From an uncultured Pseudomonadota bacterium (GTDB lineage Bacteria; Myxococcota; UBA796): DNA of 10,942 nucleotides. Under the pieces are notes generated by a model. It ran no database searches and was not told where the DNA came from. It saw nothing but the letters and a program-made list of their open reading frames with translations. Position numbers and translations under genes: made by a program. The DNA is taken from assembly GCA_913040875.1 (NCBI GenBank), contig CAJWHX010000073.1, positions 1 through 10,942 on the forward strand, given 5' to 3'. Of this stretch, positions 1 to 6,008 are shown one piece after another. Positions within the stretch are counted from its first letter, which is position 1, and the number at the start of each line of letters is the position of its first letter.

Positions 1-51
1 ATGATGATGATGATGATGATGATGATGATTATGGTGATGATGATGATGATG
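1..51. repeat. ATG/CAT trinucleotide microsatellite
   Basis: The first 51 bases are an almost pure run of the trinucleotide ATG, broken only by ATT and GGTG variants near 30-36. No gene is supported here. Such a run at the window edge is a place where assemblers often stop or misjoin, so the left edge should be treated with caution. Confidence 0.9.
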
Positions 52-62
52 ACGCATGATGC

Positions 63-80
63 ATGATGCGCCCGCATCAT
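63..80. repeat. Short perfect inverted repeat
   Basis: ATGATGCG (63-70) and CGCATCAT (73-80) are perfect complements around a 2-base centre. It lies between the ATG microsatellite and the larger hairpin at 86-127 and may have grown out of the ATG run. No function can be assigned. Confidence 0.6.
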
Positions 81-83
81 CTC

Positions 84-127
84 GCATCTCGCATTCTCGC
101 ATTCTCCGGGATGCGAGAATGCGAGAT
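84..127. repeat. Hairpin repeat element, copy 1
   Basis: A perfect 17-bp inverted repeat: the arm at 86-102 is the exact reverse complement of 111-127, with an 8-base loop (103-110, TCTCCGGG). No T-tract follows on either strand, so it is not a normal intrinsic terminator. A diverged copy starts 69 bp downstream at 153. The two copies match at 33 of 42 positions without gaps, so this looks like a small dispersed repeat family (REP- or MITE-like) rather than a single regulatory hairpin. Confidence 0.75.
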
Positions 128-152
128 TGGGCTGAATGATTCGTCTGATCTT

Positions 153-195
153 GCATCTCACATTCTCGCGCTCCCCGGTTTGCGAGACTGCGCAA
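153..195. repeat. Hairpin repeat element, copy 2, abutting the argE break
   Basis: Ungapped alignment of 153-194 with 84-125 gives 33 identities in 42 bases. Its inverted-repeat arms are degraded compared with copy 1. Its right edge (about 195) coincides with the point where the argE-like protein stops resembling its family, so the final codons and stop of that reading frame are supplied by the repeat itself. Confidence 0.65.
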
Positions 196-676
196 TGAGT
201 GTATTGGTTGGTGTGTCTAAATGGGTGCACTGATGAACCATGTGTGATGCACCAACGCACCCGATTTCTTCATCATGAGTCCACATCAGCATCAGCCCGC
301 GCTTCATCTTTTGAACTGGGAATCGCTCAAGAATGCAACAGACGGTTGCCAAAAAGGCCTTCATGTCACAGGCTCCGCGTCCAAAGACAGAGCCATCGTT
401 GATGATCCCCGCAAATGGATCCATGCTCCAATCTTGTCCTTCGACTGGAACTACATCCATATGCCCAGACAAACCAAGAGCATCAGGGCCTTGGGGTCCA
501 ATTTGTACAACGACATTTTGTTTTGTGGCTGAGGTCTCAAATCGATGAACAAGCCCACCGGCAGCTTCACCGCGTTCCGCCATTTCACTGGCAAAAGATA
601 CAATCGGCTGACTGGAAACGGTTGGGAATTGAATGAAACGTTGTAACAATCCTACAGTGGTACTGTTCGATGCCAT
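158..676 (-). pseudogene. argE: Acetylornithine deacetylase (M20 peptidase family), 3' truncated
   Basis: Resembles the N-terminal part of ArgE, the zinc hydrolase that removes acetate from N-acetyl-L-ornithine in arginine synthesis in the cytoplasm. Visible M20 motifs are GHMDVVP (metal ligand His72 and Asp74), GRGACDMK (metal-bridging Asp104) and HDEEIGC (catalytic Glu136/Glu137). Family members are about 380 residues. This frame has 172, and homology appears to end near residue 161 (TNTLI), where IGEPT would be expected. The last codons come from the repeat at 153-195. The dimerisation domain and remaining metal ligands are absent, so the product should be inactive. The start lies 3 bases after the stop of the upstream 265-residue gene, suggesting a shared transcript. 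A misassembly at the repeat, with an intact gene in the genome, is the main alternative. Confidence 0.8.
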
Positions 677-679
677 CGG

Positions 680-1477
680 TCACTCTTTAGATGTATTTTG
701 TGTATGTTCTTGAGAGCCTTTCTCCTTCCCTAAAGATTCATGATCGGAGTCTTTGTCCTTTTCCTCAGAGCCTTTTTCCTCTTCGTTTTTATTCTCTTGA
801 TTTGTTTCGGCTTCTTCTTCGCTCTCTTCAAGTTCTTCCCACCAATTGTATGCAGGAGTCCGTCTAACTGGAGATGCTGTACGAACAGTGGAGCGTACGG
901 CGAGAATTTTATCTGCGATGGCCAAGTCTTTGGGGGCTTTTGTACTTGGACAGATCTCGTCTCCTTCGCTTGCGGTAGAGACCGGAGATCCCGTCATCAC
1001 CTTATCTTTTGCTTCGAGTCTCTCTTCTACTTGCTCTGGGAGTGAGTCTCGTGCAGTGTCTTCTTTTTTTAGAGCTTCTTCAAGCAGTTGTTTACCGCGA
1101 CTAACATCACCTCTACAGAGAGCCTGAGCAGACTTCTTATACAACGCCGCACATTCTCTCCAGCGTTCAGGTTCAGGAAGACTAAAGTCATAGTCCCCTT
1201 TGGCGACCTCTCGAAACCATTCGTCTCGTTGCCTGACTTCATCCAGTTCTATTTCCTGAATGCGTTGTACGTTTTTCAGTTGATGGCAAATAAACTCGAG
1301 TAAGCGATCGCGATCTGCGGAACTTTTTTGGAGTGTACTATTCAATCCTTGATTGCCCATTTTACCCGACATTTGCTTCAACAACTGACTGTCCACATCG
1401 GAACTTTTGCCAAGTTTACCGGATCTGGAAGATGCTGAACCAACATTATTTTTCAGTTTATTACTTTTTGACGGCAT
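680..1477 (-). CDS. Unknown 265-residue protein with helical core and acidic disordered tail
   Basis: I do not recognise a family. Residues 1-50 are rich in Ser, Lys and Gly and look disordered. Residues 55-152 look like a charged helical domain (ICHQLKNVQRIQEIELDEVR, then a pair of helices around ALYKKSAQAL and GKQLLEEALKK that resemble a TPR- or MIT-like hairpin). Residues 160-205 are a low-complexity linker, and from residue 210 the tail is strongly acidic (WWEELEESEEEAE, then E/K/D-rich). It is divergent from the particle operon and 3 bases upstream of argE. An accessory or cargo protein of the particle, or a chaperone for it, is possible from position alone, with no sequence proof. The start ATG at 1477 has no strong ribosome-binding site, so it is less certain. 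Confidence 0.7.
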   Translation of the reverse strand: MPSKSNKLKNNVGSASSRSGKLGKSSDVDSQLLKQMSGKMGNQGLNSTLQKSSADRDRLLEFICHQLKNVQRIQEIELDEVRQRDEWFREVAKGDYDFSLPEPERWRECAALYKKSAQALCRGDVSRGKQLLEEALKKEDTARDSLPEQVEERLEAKDKVMTGSPVSTASEGDEICPSTKAPKDLAIADKILAVRSTVRTASPVRRTPAYNWWEELEESEEEAETNQENKNEEEKGSEEKDKDSDHESLGKEKGSQEHTQNTSKE

Positions 1478-1546
1478 AAATTTTTGTTCACCAATACATT
1501 CAGGTATACACTACTGTAACTCATCATCACTGATGTAGTTCAAGTA
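1478..1546. promoter_or_regulatory. Divergent intergenic promoter region
   Basis: This 69-bp spacer separates the minus-strand 265-residue gene from the plus-strand particle operon and must serve transcription of both unless promoters lie inside genes. On the plus strand TTGTTC (1484-1489) is followed after 17 bases by TACACT (1507-1512), a moderate sigma-70-like pair. No convincing pair was seen on the minus strand. The promoter assignment is inference. Confidence 0.3.
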
Positions 1547-2017
1547 ATGTCAATACGAGGGATTATGAGGCGAGTTGTTGAACGGTTAAATATAGCAGTG
1601 CATGGGGATCGTCTTCATAAGGCTCGAACTGTTGAGATTGTATACCGAGAGCGAATGGAAAGAGACATCGGGTTCCAAACAGTTGAGATCCCTGAGCCAA
1701 AGCAAACTCGAACTGGAAAATATAGAGCCTCTCAAAACACCGTTGACGCAAGTCCAAATGCACCGCTGTTGAAGCGCGTTGTTCAGAATCCGTTCTCCCT
1801 AGAAAAAGGGTATTTTAAACGCGCTGATTTACCACGAGTTAAGATTCAACCAAGAGAAAAAATAGTTTTTCCACAATTTGTAAGAGAGCAGTTGCAAAAA
1901 GAAACCAAGGTTCGTACAATACGTCCTATGGAAATGCATTTCCGTGCAAAGTCTCCGACCATACCAACAGTAGAACGTTGGTTGAACCAAGAAGTCAATA
2001 CCCAGAACACAAAGTAG
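1547..2017 (+). CDS. Small basic protein of unknown function, first gene of the particle operon
   Basis: A 156-residue protein, strongly basic throughout, with many Arg and Lys (for example IRGIMRRVVERLN at the start) and several proline-containing stretches (IPEPKQTRTGKY, DLPRVKIQPREK). No signal peptide, membrane segment or known motif was seen. It ends 8 bases before the likely start of the DUF4255-like gene, so the two are probably cotranscribed. Arginine codons are a mixture of CGA, CGT, CGG and AGA, unlike the CGT-dominated sheath gene, which suggests modest expression. The ATG at 1547 has no good Shine-Dalgarno match, and a second ATG at 1565 is possible. By position it could be an accessory particle component. 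Function unknown. Confidence 0.7.
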   Translation: MSIRGIMRRVVERLNIAVHGDRLHKARTVEIVYRERMERDIGFQTVEIPEPKQTRTGKYRASQNTVDASPNAPLLKRVVQNPFSLEKGYFKRADLPRVKIQPREKIVFPQFVREQLQKETKVRTIRPMEMHFRAKSPTIPTVERWLNQEVNTQNTK

Positions 2018-2025
2018 AGAAGTTA

Positions 2026-2853
2026 ATGAAAGAACTCGACGCAACAGCTACAGGATTGATGTCCGGACGAGACATTATTGGGGAAGTGACAGAGGCGGTG
2101 AAAAAGTACATCAAAGATGGTTGGGTGGATGAAAAGAACTTGACGATTGAAGAGCAACTAGACAAAACTTCAATGGGAAAAACGGATCAGTTTGCTTTCG
2201 TATACATGTATCGTTTGGCTCTCAATCCGAATCTTCAGAATAGAAAGCGTTTCCGTCGTGCCCCAGTATTTTTAAATGACAGCGAAGAGGATGGAAATAT
2301 CTATTTGCATAGACCTCCGATTATGGTGGATCTTTTCTATTTGGTTACAGCACACGCACAGTTTCCTTCAGAAACAGCAAAGTTGCTGGGATGGTTGCTC
2401 CTTCGTTTGAATGAAGCAACTCATTTAATATACAGACCGAGGAAATTTACGTTGCCAGATGGGAGAGAGGTCGATTCTCTAGGAAGAGATTATGATCCCA
2501 ATATCGAGTTGCAGGAGGATAATCTGGTGGTGGAGAAGGTGTCTCTATCGTTGGTGGACGATCTGACTGTTGGGGATGCGATCAATCTTTTTAGTCTTCA
2601 CGAAGCACCGTACAGACCCTTTTTGACATACCGTGCTAGAATAGCGATCGACGGACCTTTGATACATGCTCCAAGTGGCACTCGTATTGTTATGGAACGT
2701 GCCAAACAAAACCCACGATCTGCAAAACCGCGGACCAGACCCAATGGTCGTCCTATTCGGGGGGAACCAGATACTATAGAAAAGGCAAAGATTGGTGGAG
2801 AAAAACATGATTTTCGCCGTGACAGCAACGACTATGATGATTACAACAATTAA
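2026..2853 (+). CDS. DUF4255 (Pvc16_N-like) tail cap/terminator protein
   Basis: Resembles the DUF4255 family, whose eCIS member Pvc16/Afp16 caps the distal end of the tube-sheath assembly and ends polymerisation. The clearest family signature is RPPIMVDLFYLVTAHA (about residues 96-111 from this start), followed by helix SETAKLLGWLLLRLNE and, near residue 190, LHEAPYRPFLTYRARIAID. The C-terminal ~50 residues are charged and probably disordered (RRDSNDYDDYNN at the end). The frame is open back to a GTG at 1978, but that would overlap the upstream gene by 40 bases. ATG at 2026 is preceded by GAGAAG and starts 8 bases after the upstream stop. ATG at 2059, preceded by AGGA, is an alternative. The sheath gene follows after 37 bases with no terminator. 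Confidence 0.8.
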   Translation: MKELDATATGLMSGRDIIGEVTEAVKKYIKDGWVDEKNLTIEEQLDKTSMGKTDQFAFVYMYRLALNPNLQNRKRFRRAPVFLNDSEEDGNIYLHRPPIMVDLFYLVTAHAQFPSETAKLLGWLLLRLNEATHLIYRPRKFTLPDGREVDSLGRDYDPNIELQEDNLVVEKVSLSLVDDLTVGDAINLFSLHEAPYRPFLTYRARIAIDGPLIHAPSGTRIVMERAKQNPRSAKPRTRPNGRPIRGEPDTIEKAKIGGEKHDFRRDSNDYDDYNN

Positions 2854-2876
2854 CAACTAACAACCAACAACAACCT
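2843..2876 (+). other. CAA-rich unstructured leader before sheath 1
   Basis: From the end of the DUF4255-like gene to the sheath ribosome-binding site the sequence is nearly free of G (repeats of AAC/CAA), then CAGGAG (2879-2884) precedes ATG 2891 with good spacing. Such C/A-rich leaders resist folding and are compatible with high translation of the main structural gene. This role is inferred. Confidence 0.35.
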
Positions 2877-2890
2877 CTCAGGAGACAAAC

Positions 2891-4702
2891 ATGGAATATT
2901 CAACTCCAGGTGTATATATTAACGAAGTAGACAGTGGTCCAAAACCGATCGCGTCTGTTGCGACCTCAAACCCAGGTTTTTTGGGCGTGTTCCCATTCAA
3001 TCCAAAGGTGGATGCAGTGTCGATTACCGGTACTGATGGTGCAAAACAAATCTCTGGAAAAGTACTTCCAGCATTGGTCGATAAGTCTGGTAAAGTAACC
3101 GGTAATGGAAATGATGCAGTTTCGGCACTCACTTCCTCTATGAACCTTAAAAATAAAGATGTCAAAGATGTATCGAAGTTCCTCGACCTATATGGTGTGA
3201 AAACCAGTGGGAAGGACGCGGTGTCATTTAAAGATGAAGGACGGAAAGGGGTTCACATCTCATACAAAGGAAAAACGGTTACAGCTCCATCTGGTGTCGT
3301 AGATGTAAAGGGTGCTGTGGTAACAGAGGATGATGCTCAACTTGAAGAGTTGCTTAGCAATCTGACATCTACATTCTCCTTGGCCAAAGCCGCTCCAAAA
3401 AGTGCTGAAGATATTTTGGGTGTATACGGTCTCAAGTTTGAGCGTGCTGAAGGAACAGCCCTTCAAGATGTATACTCTATCCCTCCAATGGCAGTGACCA
3501 ACAAAGCTGAATTCTTCCGTTGGCTACAAGCCTTTTTTGCGCAATACCTCGTTGACACTCAAGATACAAATGATTTGATTGGCGAGTCTTTTGATGACCT
3601 CGATGAAGCCACAGACGCAATTTTTGAAGCGATGCAGACGGATGCAAACTTGAAAGCGATGTTCAGTGATTTCTTGAGCCAAGAGTCTGTATTCAACTTT
3701 GTTTCTGCTGTAGATGGCTTCTATGCAAACGGTGGCGGTAAGTGCTACGTATACTTGATGGGTGCGCAAGATGTCGGAACGTCTCTTCGTGAAAATCAAG
3801 CGGATAAGTTGGGCTTGTTTGCTTTTGACGACGTAGATGACATCGCTCTGATGGCAGCTCCTGGTACAGCTCCTCACCAACAAAAGGAAATGTTGGAGTA
3901 CTGTGAAATCCGTAAGGATCGTTTTGCAGTGTTGGATGGACCGATTGTATCTTCTGGTGATATGGACATTCCTGCCTCTGCTAAGGGATACGGTGCGATG
4001 TATGTACCTTGGTTCAAGGTGACCAAGCCATCTTGGTACAAGGGACAACAAGACATCTCTGTAACTGGTCGAAATCGTCGTAAACTCAGCAAAGTACGTT
4101 CAGAAGACGGTGTTAAGAAGGAAGTATACGTACCACCAAGTGGCCACTTATGCGGAATTATGGCACGTGTTGATGGTGAACGTGGTGTACACAAAGCACC
4201 TGCGAATGAACTTGTGATGGGTATTACAGGGTTGTCTCAACACATCAACAAGCTTGAACAGGGTCAATACAACGATCGTGGTATCAACGTTGTCCGTGAG
4301 TTTAAAGATCGCGGTATCCGTGTTTGGGGTGCACGTACTTTGGCAACCAAGTCAGACCCTTCTTGGAAGTACATCAACGTCCGACGTTTGTTTATTATGA
4401 TTGAACAATCGATCATGTTGGGCTCTCAATGGTCAGTTTTTGAACCAAACGATGAAACTCTTTGGAAAAAATTAACCCGCGACGTCCGGTCTTATTTGAT
4501 GCGTGTATGGCGTTCTGGAGCACTTTTTGGAGCGACAGCCGAAGAAGCGTTCTATGTTAAGTGTGACAGTGAAACCAACCCTCGTTATCTAATCGATGCC
4601 GGTCAGGTTAACGTCCAAGTTGGTATCTCACCTGTCAAACCTGCCGAATTTGTTATTTTCAGTATTGGTCAATGGGATGGTGGAGCTCTCATCGAGGACT
4701 AG
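2891..4702 (+). CDS. Contractile tail sheath protein 1 (long form with inserted domain)
   Basis: A 603-residue phage tail sheath protein (PF04984/PF17482 type) that polymerises around the tube and contracts to drive it forward. N-terminal STPGVYINEVDSGPKPI and SNPGFLGVF match the family opening. DGFYANGGGKCYVYL (about 275-289) is the conserved NGG-C-V region. The C-terminal domain shows NVRRLFIMIEQSI (496-508), FEPNDETLWKKLTRDVRSYL and the closing AGQVNVQVGISPVKPAEFVI with FSIGQ. Between residue ~36 and ~200, where compact sheaths have only a short link, there is an insertion containing two related ~78-residue units, probably displayed on the particle surface. Arginine codons are nearly all CGT, consistent with strong expression. 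The start is well supported by CAGGAG six bases upstream. Confidence 0.93.
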   Translation: MEYSTPGVYINEVDSGPKPIASVATSNPGFLGVFPFNPKVDAVSITGTDGAKQISGKVLPALVDKSGKVTGNGNDAVSALTSSMNLKNKDVKDVSKFLDLYGVKTSGKDAVSFKDEGRKGVHISYKGKTVTAPSGVVDVKGAVVTEDDAQLEELLSNLTSTFSLAKAAPKSAEDILGVYGLKFERAEGTALQDVYSIPPMAVTNKAEFFRWLQAFFAQYLVDTQDTNDLIGESFDDLDEATDAIFEAMQTDANLKAMFSDFLSQESVFNFVSAVDGFYANGGGKCYVYLMGAQDVGTSLRENQADKLGLFAFDDVDDIALMAAPGTAPHQQKEMLEYCEIRKDRFAVLDGPIVSSGDMDIPASAKGYGAMYVPWFKVTKPSWYKGQQDISVTGRNRRKLSKVRSEDGVKKEVYVPPSGHLCGIMARVDGERGVHKAPANELVMGITGLSQHINKLEQGQYNDRGINVVREFKDRGIRVWGARTLATKSDPSWKYINVRRLFIMIEQSIMLGSQWSVFEPNDETLWKKLTRDVRSYLMRVWRSGALFGATAEEAFYVKCDSETNPRYLIDAGQVNVQVGISPVKPAEFVIFSIGQWDGGALIED

Positions 4703-4777
4703 TCCCATTCACTATTCACCCCGCTTGAGGCGTCCCACCACGCAACAAGTATCAACCCAAAACTCATGGAGTAAAAA

Positions 4778-5221
4778 ATGCCTACAGAAGAACTGTTTGG
4801 TGCTTATCACTTCCTCTTGGAAATCCAAGGGATCATCAATGACAATAAAATTATTGTCGGCGGATTTAAATCCGTTTCCGGAATGGACTCAGAGACCGAA
4901 ATCGTTGAGTTCAAACAAGGTAATGACATGGTTGTTCGTAAGAAGCCAGGTCGTACCACTTATGCAAACATCGTTTTGGAGCGTGGTTACACTGCTACTG
5001 ACGACTTGTGGCAATGGCGCAAGAACATTGAAGATGGAAAGATCGACCGTCGCGCTGGTTCTGTAATCATCTTGGATCAAGATGGAACCACCGAAGTTGC
5101 TCGTTACAACTTCTATGAAGCATGGCCTTGCAAGTGGAACGTGCCCGATATGGATTCTGATTCATCAGCTATGGCCATTGAAAAAATCGAATTGGCTGTC
5201 GAGAAAGTTGAGCGTGCATAA
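4778..5221 (+). CDS. Tail tube protein 1 (T4 gp19-like)
   Basis: A 147-residue inner tube protein of the T4 gp19 family (PF06841), expected to form stacked hexameric rings inside the sheath. Family motifs are clear: GFKSVSGMDSETEIVEFKQG (29-48), RKKPGRTTYANIVLERGYT (54-72) and DDLWQWRKNIEDG (75-87), with the closing strand AMAIEKIELAVEKVER. Length is normal for the family. GGAG at 4766-4769 precedes the ATG by 8 bases. It lies 75 bp after sheath 1 with no terminator and shares its CGT-dominated arginine codons, so both are likely abundant structural parts. Its TAA stop overlaps the ATG of the next gene by one base, which suggests translational coupling. Confidence 0.93.
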   Translation: MPTEELFGAYHFLLEIQGIINDNKIIVGGFKSVSGMDSETEIVEFKQGNDMVVRKKPGRTTYANIVLERGYTATDDLWQWRKNIEDGKIDRRAGSVIILDQDGTTEVARYNFYEAWPCKWNVPDMDSDSSAMAIEKIELAVEKVERA

Positions 5222-5586
5222 TGGACATTCGTGAAGAGTTTGAGTTTACCCTACCTCTAGGGTACAAAGATAAGGACGGAATCATTCACAAAACTGGTGT
5301 AATGAGACGTTCTCGTGCGAAAGATGAAATCGTGTTGTTGCAAGACATGCGTGTTCAGCGAAACCGCGCGTATCTTATCATTGCATTACTCGGTAGAGTA
5401 GTGACTCAACTTGGAAGTCTTAAGGATGTAAATACTGGGGTCGTTGAGAACTTGTTCGCTTCTGACCTCCGTTTCCTTGAGGAAATGTACAATCGCATCA
5501 ACGAAGATGAAGTCATGATTTCAGTGAAATGCCCTGAGTGTGGCCTAAGCTTCGAGAAGGAGTTTGGTCGCCTGGGGGAATTGTAA
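5221..5586 (+). CDS. Phage tail assembly protein with single CxxC
   Basis: A 121-residue protein like the small tail-assembly proteins found between tube and later genes in eCIS and phage-tail-like loci. The conserved core is LPLGYKDKDGIIHKTGVMRR (11-30), then DEIVLLQDMRVQRNRAYLI, LLGRVVTQLGSLKDVNTGVVENLF and DLRFLEEMYNRINE. The C-terminus carries VKCPECG (Cys104 and Cys107), one half of a zinc ribbon. A second pair is missing, so metal binding would need a dimer or a partner. A chaperone or adaptor role in tube assembly is inferred from position and the phage comparison. It starts in the TAATG overlap with the tube gene. Confidence 0.8.
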   Translation: MDIREEFEFTLPLGYKDKDGIIHKTGVMRRSRAKDEIVLLQDMRVQRNRAYLIIALLGRVVTQLGSLKDVNTGVVENLFASDLRFLEEMYNRINEDEVMISVKCPECGLSFEKEFGRLGEL

Positions 5587-5741
5587 GCTACCCCTTGGAA
5601 AATATTTACAAGGAGGTAGCCTTCATTGCTTACCATTTTCACTGGACGAGAGATCACATTCTCAACATGTCTCATCAAGAGAGGCACTATTGGGTGAAAG
5701 AAATCTCGAAAATCAATGAACGAATCAATAGTTCTCGGTAA
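5538..5741 (+). CDS. DUF6760-like small protein, start uncertain
   Basis: A small protein whose core YPLENIYKEVAFIAYHFHW followed by ILNMSHQERHYWVKEISKIN is, as I recall it, the DUF6760 family that accompanies tail-assembly genes in eCIS loci. Its molecular role is unknown. The only conventional in-frame start is GTG at 5538, which overlaps the previous gene by 49 bases and lacks a ribosome-binding site. Family members usually begin within a few residues of the YPLE motif, which here corresponds to ATT at 5580 (IVSYPLE), directly after GGGGGA. A non-canonical ATT start, or coupling to the previous stop at 5584-5586, is therefore possible. The terminator lies 27 bases after its stop, so it is the last gene of module 1. 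Confidence 0.75.
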   Translation: MWPKLREGVWSPGGIVSYPLENIYKEVAFIAYHFHWTRDHILNMSHQERHYWVKEISKINERINSSR

Positions 5742-5767
5742 CATTTGTTGACGTAGTCACAGAAAAG

Positions 5768-5798
5768 CCCTCTACCTAGGTAGAGGGTTTATTCTTTT
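5768..5798 (+). terminator. Rho-independent terminator closing module 1
   Basis: CCCTCTAC (5768-5775) pairs perfectly with GTAGAGGG (5780-5787) around a CTAG loop, followed by TTTATTCTTTT. A short A-run precedes the stem, so weak function on the other strand is also possible. It separates the first sheath-tube module from the second. Confidence 0.9.
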
Positions 5799-6008
5799 AG
5801 TAAGGAAACTTGATTTGCGAAGGGCTCTATACATCGACCGTCCAGCCCTCTTAATATTTCGAATGGTTCGAACTTTGATATGGAATCTGATTCTCTTATA
5901 GATACGCAGTATCATTTATGCATCATAAATTTTGATGACAACTGCGGGTTGTCGTGAAATGAGATACACTTTACACGGTTGTAAGTAAAGTCCAACATGG
6001 AGTAAACA
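5799..6008 (+). promoter_or_regulatory. Upstream region of module 2 with two inverted repeats
   Basis: This 210-bp gene-free stretch sits between the terminator and the second sheath gene, so a promoter for module 2 is expected here. Two inverted repeats stand out: ATTTATG-CAT-CATAAAT (5914-5930) and GACAAC-TGCGG-GTTGTC (5937-5953), separated by six bases. Either could be an operator or a leader-RNA hairpin. TTGTCG (5949-5954) with TACACG (5972-5977) at 17-bp spacing is a weak sigma-70-like pair overlapping the second repeat. The promoter call is inference. Confidence 0.35.

Noticed and set aside
86..127. Hairpin as an intrinsic terminator for argE
   Set aside because: The perfect stem has no T-tract on either side, and a diverged copy lies nearby, so a repeat element fits better.
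84..195. Possible CRISPR array from two similar palindromic repeats
   Set aside because: Only two copies, 33/42 identical, with no third unit and no cas genes. CRISPR repeats within an array are nearly identical.
740..1045. Plus-strand frame with a hydrophobic N-terminal stretch resembling a membrane protein
   Set aside because: It is antisense to the acidic Glu/Lys-rich tail of the 265-residue gene; reverse-complemented GAA/GAG codons read as Phe/Leu-rich sequence. No ribosome-binding site or homology.
3524..4051. 175-residue minus-strand frame inside sheath 1
   Set aside because: Entirely antisense to the well-supported sheath coding sequence, with no recognisable domain or start signal.
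4596..5066. 156-residue plus-strand frame spanning the sheath 1/tube 1 boundary
   Set aside because: It runs through the conserved C-terminus of sheath 1 and most of tube 1 in a different frame, and shows no family resemblance.
5609..5618. Strong ribosome-binding-like AAGGAGGT sequence inside the DUF6760-like gene
   Set aside because: It encodes the conserved KEV of YKEVAF and no start codon follows at suitable spacing in any useful frame.
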